A stretch of DNA of 64,000 nucleotides from Lumbricus rubellus (Eukaryota; Annelida; Clitellata; Crassiclitellata; Lumbricidae): positions 46,925,647-46,989,646 of the forward strand of contig OX243812.1 of the NCBI GenBank assembly GCA_945859605.1. Reading direction: 5' to 3'. This document shows positions 54,265-64,000 of this stretch, in pieces. The position numbers were made by a program, and so were the translations under genes. Within the stretch, counting starts at the first letter, position 1. Each line of letters begins with the position of its first letter. The notes below the pieces were generated by a model that saw only the letters and a program-made list of their open reading frames with translations, had not been told where the DNA came from and made no database searches.

Positions 54265-54530
54265 TTTCATTGACGAAATAATTTAAAAAAAAATCTTATG
54301 AGAATGTGGAAGTCATCGCGACTATTTTCAACTCTCAATTCACTTTTAAACCCGAGTTATGGACTATAAATTTCGATGTGGTAGTTGGCGCCTACACAGA
54401 TATTTTAAGAAGAGATTTAAGCTTGCGCCGCCATTATTTAGCAAACGGTTGCATGACGTTATTCTTGACGCTCACAGTATCAATCAAGTTATTAATAGGC
54501 GCTCTTAGTGCATAAACCATAGACTAGAGC

Positions 54531-54720
54531 AGTGGTTCTCAAACTTCTGCAGGCCGCGGACCGGCAATAATTTATTTGGGAAGCTCGCGGACCACTAACT
54601 TTAATGGCAAGCACAAACATAAAAAACTAATTATAGGCAGGCGCGGATTTAGAGGGGGCGGAGCCGGCGTACGCCCCCCCCTAAACCTGCAGCAAATGTT
54701 CTCAAAATAAACTGACCTAA
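54531..54720. mobile_element. hAT-like terminal fragments
   Basis: CAGTGGTTCTCAAACTTCTG matches the general end of Charlie-type hAT elements. CAGGCGCGGATTTAGAGG at about 54645 is a second element-like end. No matching right ends were found. Confidence 0.45.
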
Positions 54721-55537
54721 AACTAATATAATTGCAATTTGGGAATAGGATGTTTGAAGTAGGCCTAGCTGGACCGGCAGAATGGAGCTCTCTTACCGTA
54801 TTATGTATCCAAATATTACCACAATAATTCACATTTTGCTGCTCATTTCTGTCACGGCTTGCAGTGTTGAACGAGCAAATTCTAGTCTGTGATTTGTGAA
54901 GTCGTGTTTCCGAAGTAAGCTTACAATGAACGAGGACAGATTTAATGCGCTCATTTTATTGTTTGTCCACAAGGACATCAAGTTAGACATTGATGACATT
55001 ATCAAGGCCTACGCCAGAAAGCATCCAAGGAGAATGACACTGCTTAATCCACTGGCATGTGACACTTAATTAGGCTATTTCCTTTTTGGATCAAGGGTTG
55101 CATGATCAAAACCGATAACTGATTTATAATCGTTTCACTGTTAACCTTCAGTGGAGACTGGAGACCAGTGGTTTTATATGAGAAACTATATATTTTTAAA
55201 AAGTTCCATAACATTTCTATAAAAGGATCATTATATATATAGTGTGGCGTGATCTAATTTCATATATTTTATTGCTCATACAGTAGGCTAACTGTCCACA
55301 ATGCACGTTTTTCAGGTTAATATTAGATCTATGCTGTTTAATTCCAGTGAAATATAGAAACATTTATATAAATTGAAAATTATAGACCGTATAGAACTTT
55401 AAGTCAACGTAAGCAGAATGACTGGTTAATAACTATTCTAAAACGCACCCTACAGGCTGTGTCGTGACCCAATATCATAATGTGTGTGCACGGGCTTTTT
55501 CATTAAACTAAACTGTTGATAAATTTTGATCCTATAG

Positions 55538-57050
55538 CAGGGCGCAACCAGAAAATTTTCCTGGGGGTGCTCAGAATTATTATAAGCGCCGAAGGTGTGA
55601 ATCTGCGAGTGCCGAAGGCTCGAAGCCAATGCCGACTAGAGGGTTTAGGGGAGCGTCGTATGGTCCCCCAAGGGGGTCTGGGGCGGAGCCCCAGAAACCA
55701 AAGAATTTTGTACTTTTGACATCAGCTAGAGCACGTTTCAGGCTCTTGTTTGCCAGCTGTTTTTATGAGTGATAAAGTCATGAAAACTTCTGAAAACCAT
55801 GCTTTGAGACTTCAAAAATGTTCTTTCTCATTTGTTTCGATAAGACAAAGGGTAGGCCTATTAGACCTATAGCTCGCGAGTGGCAGAATTAATAACCAGT
55901 ATTTAATCTAGCCCCTCTCCCAATAACCAGTGTTTTATCTAGTCCCTTCTCTGTAAATCAAGGTTTCTGGGGGGAAAGCGAGCATCCGACGGAAAAGGGC
56001 AGGGGCTTTAGGAGGGGATGTGCACATCCACAACAGAAATTTTCTAATTTCCACACTGAAATGGCAGCATTTCAAGCTGCCGTCTAAAGCAAAATTGCTA
56101 TACTACTAAATTTTCAGTGCTGATAAGATTGGTCTAAACTTCATTGAATAAACTCAGAATTATCAAAAACATTATTTTTTTAGTTCCACGTTTATTATGG
56201 TACCATTTTAAGATGTCAACTCAGCAAAATAACTATTACTTCAGTGCTGATAAAAAAGAGAAATTTCAGATTTCAACATCGGTTTAAAACTTGAGTGTTG
56301 CCTCACAATTACTTAGCCTACGTCTCCTAAATATCCGCCCATGACAGTAAGTTATGCACATTATAATATCATACGATAGTATCATAATTATATTTAAAAA
56401 ATAAATAATAAAATTATAATTATATTATATAGTAGGAAATAAGATCATGGTATAATATGGCAGTCCATGTAATACAATATGATTAACAGCAACTAAAAAC
56501 TATCATTTTGTCAAATTTTCTGGGGAAAAGTTTTTATTTCTGAGCGCTTTCTCCGCTGGAAATGTCAAAGTCAAACAAAGCTGAATAACTATATATTATT
56601 ATAATATTAAGTTGAAGGAAACAATTCTCAATTAGGCCTTAATAAAAACAGCACACTATCAATTATGTTGTAACTGTTGTAACCTATTATCAATAAATTG
56701 GCGAGACACTGCAATGTAATGGCATTGGCATATCATTTGCGCTTTAAATTCATCAAATTCATTAAATTCTCGAGACCCCAGACAAACTCAGGTAGACCAG
56801 CTAAACACTGAAATCTAGTGCTTTATGAACCATGAAATTGACTAAGATTATAATACCACAGTGATAGGCCTAATACAGACGAATGAAGGAACATGCTTGA
56901 TTGTGTAATCTGAAAGACTGAAAGAGCGAAATGACCCCTACCCCCACATCTCCCACAAAAACTCATCGGACTTGGAAAAATTGCGTGGGTCACCTTTTTA
57001 GCCCTGGGGGGTGCTCAAGCACCCCCCAGCACCCCCTAGTTGCGCCACTG
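55538..57050. mobile_element. hAT-like element, 1.5 kb, no transposase
   Basis: Ends CAGGGCGCAACCAG and CTAGTTGCGCCACTG, flanked by the exact 8-bp duplication TCCTATAG (55530-55537 and 57051-57058). Subterminal G-rich runs: CCTGGGGGTGCTCAG at the left, CTGGGGGGTGCTCAAG at the right. Interior AT-rich, no credible frame. Confidence 0.85.
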
Positions 57051-57684
57051 TCCTATAGCTATTTCGCAATAATGTGTTTTCGTAAATCGTAGCCTACTAC
57101 GAGTGAAATCAATAGGCTACACCAGCACCATAAAAAGCGTGATGATCTTACTAGCAAAGAAAACGCAATAGGCTATACACTGTAGCCTATACATAGGTCT
57201 ACATAGGCTACATACGGTATAGCCTATAAATTAGGCCTATGTCGCGTACAATTCGTATTTCAATGACTTGAAAAAACACGCTGCTCAATTATTTTCACGA
57301 ATTCCTTTCTAAAGATATATATTTGGAAATGGTGACCACAGTAAGTTGGTTGTTCCATTCATCTAGTGTTTCTTATGCATTACCTGGGTGTGAGATTTTC
57401 CTGTCTTAGCTCAACACAGCTTTATCATACGTAGTCAAACTCACTTTTTAAGTGAAATCTTATACGCAAGATTCTTTAATTTCGCTGCTTTAGATCCATT
57501 TCTAGGTAGTTCTATGCCTAATATTGCAACATCCTATTAGTTATCAGTGTCAGTTGTTCTACATTCTCACCTACATTAGCTTGAACTTCGGCCGGTTCTG
57601 AAATCATATTTAACTGACAGACTCAGCAGTTGGATTACGTCAGGGTTGGCATCATTTTGTCTTGGCTTCTGCAAGTAATGCCTA

Positions 57685-57690
57685 TTTATT
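57685..57690 (-). promoter_or_regulatory. Candidate poly(A) signal of RPTP 2
   Basis: AATAAA on the minus strand about 310 nt downstream of the stop codon at 58001. Position is plausible; no other support. Confidence 0.35.
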
Positions 57691-58000
57691 ATCTGCAAAA
57701 TGGACCCGTTCTTACAAAATCTGTCACGAACTGAAATGGTAAAGCATAGACTAAGTCGGTCAATATGAGAATGAGAATGGAGTCAATGAATTCATTAGAT
57801 GGCATTGCCGTTCCGACGAAACTTGTAAACTTGTATTTTATCGTAACTGAACCAGAATTTATGCAAAATTATACAATACACTGTGAGATTGAGATTCACG
57901 TCTAGTTCCTGATAAAGAAAGCACAGTTCCGTATGGAATCATCAATATCAATTCCATTTTATAACGAAGCAAAACTCCATAAGTTGCAGATGGTAAGTCT

Positions 58001-63775
<5,775 letters not shown>

Positions 63776-63841
63776 CTGTTGGTCACATAAGAAAGCGACA
63801 AAACACATTTAAGCCTACGTTTTTAATTGTGATCTGCTGTC

Positions 63842-64000
63842 AGTGGCGGCGCCAGGGGGGGGCTAGGGGGGGCTAAGCCCCCCTATCGGCGGCTCAGCCC
63901 CCCCAAAACAAAACGAGGAAAATTTCTACAACTGCTAACTTCGAAAAAGAAATCTAGACAGTGACCAACGGCAATGAAATCAACTATGTAATCATAGCGT
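63842..64000. mobile_element. Left end of a transposon-like element cut by the window edge
   Basis: CAGTGGCGGCGCCAGGGGGG followed by GGGGGGCTAAGCCCCCC. The CAGTGGCGGCGCCAG terminus and G-rich subterminal run resemble the hAT-like elements at 55538 and 43249. The other end is outside the window, inside the RPTP 2 D1 region. Confidence 0.55.

Overview
The window looks like nuclear DNA from a marine invertebrate, probably a deuterostome. Genes are split by GT-AG introns, intergenic DNA is AT-rich and full of microsatellites, and several superfamilies of DNA transposons are nested in one another. The foldback-type elements with minisatellite-like inverted repeats recall the sea urchin TU elements, so an echinoderm is my best guess, at low confidence. 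The octamer TAGGCCTA is strikingly common throughout.

Four host genes can be supported. (1) A complete receptor protein tyrosine phosphatase (RPTP) lies on the minus strand at 6351-24873. I could rebuild it as 23 exons with consistent phases and 1076 codons plus stop: signal peptide, two fucolectin-like (FTP/F5-8C-type) domains, a Ser/Thr-rich stalk, one membrane helix, an apparently active D1 phosphatase domain and a degenerate D2. (2) A second RPTP of the same family lies on the minus strand at 58001-63775. Only the last part of D1 and the whole D2 are in the window. Six of its seven internal exon junctions fall at the same phase and most exons have the same length as in gene 1, so the two are duplicates. 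Both end with a Tyr-Ala-Asn motif in the tail. (3) A two-exon forkhead-like gene lies on the plus strand at 29011-30760, divergently from RPTP 1, with an unusual recognition helix. (4) A single-coding-exon type II membrane protein at 52454-53782 resembles a Golgi glycosyltransferase, but I do not recognise the family.

Layout: 1-2.2 kb has no gene; 2.17-2.21 kb is a 38-bp copy of the last RPTP exon; 3.38-4.38 kb is an LTR-like unit with an 82-bp minisatellite; 4.5-5.9 kb is a palindromic mariner element; 6.3-24.9 kb is RPTP 1, with MITEs and SINE/LINE scraps in its introns and 3' flank; 25-29 kb is intergenic; 29-31 kb is the forkhead gene; 31.3-52.3 kb is a dense transposon graveyard (mariner, hAT-like, foldback elements, LINE and SINE fragments, a 600-bp TCCC array); 52.4-53.8 kb is the glycosyltransferase-like gene; 54.5-57.1 kb holds more hAT-like elements; 58-64 kb is RPTP 2 with a large AGT/AGC array in an intron. 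The right end opens into another transposon-like terminus.

The most interesting protein finding is the lectin-like receptor phosphatase pair with altered D2 domains. The most interesting DNA finding is a set of foldback elements whose long inverted ends are built from 12-17 bp tandem units. Two of these carry exact 9-bp target duplications and a third an 8-bp one. I ran no database search; names rest on motifs, splice phases and target-site duplications read by eye.
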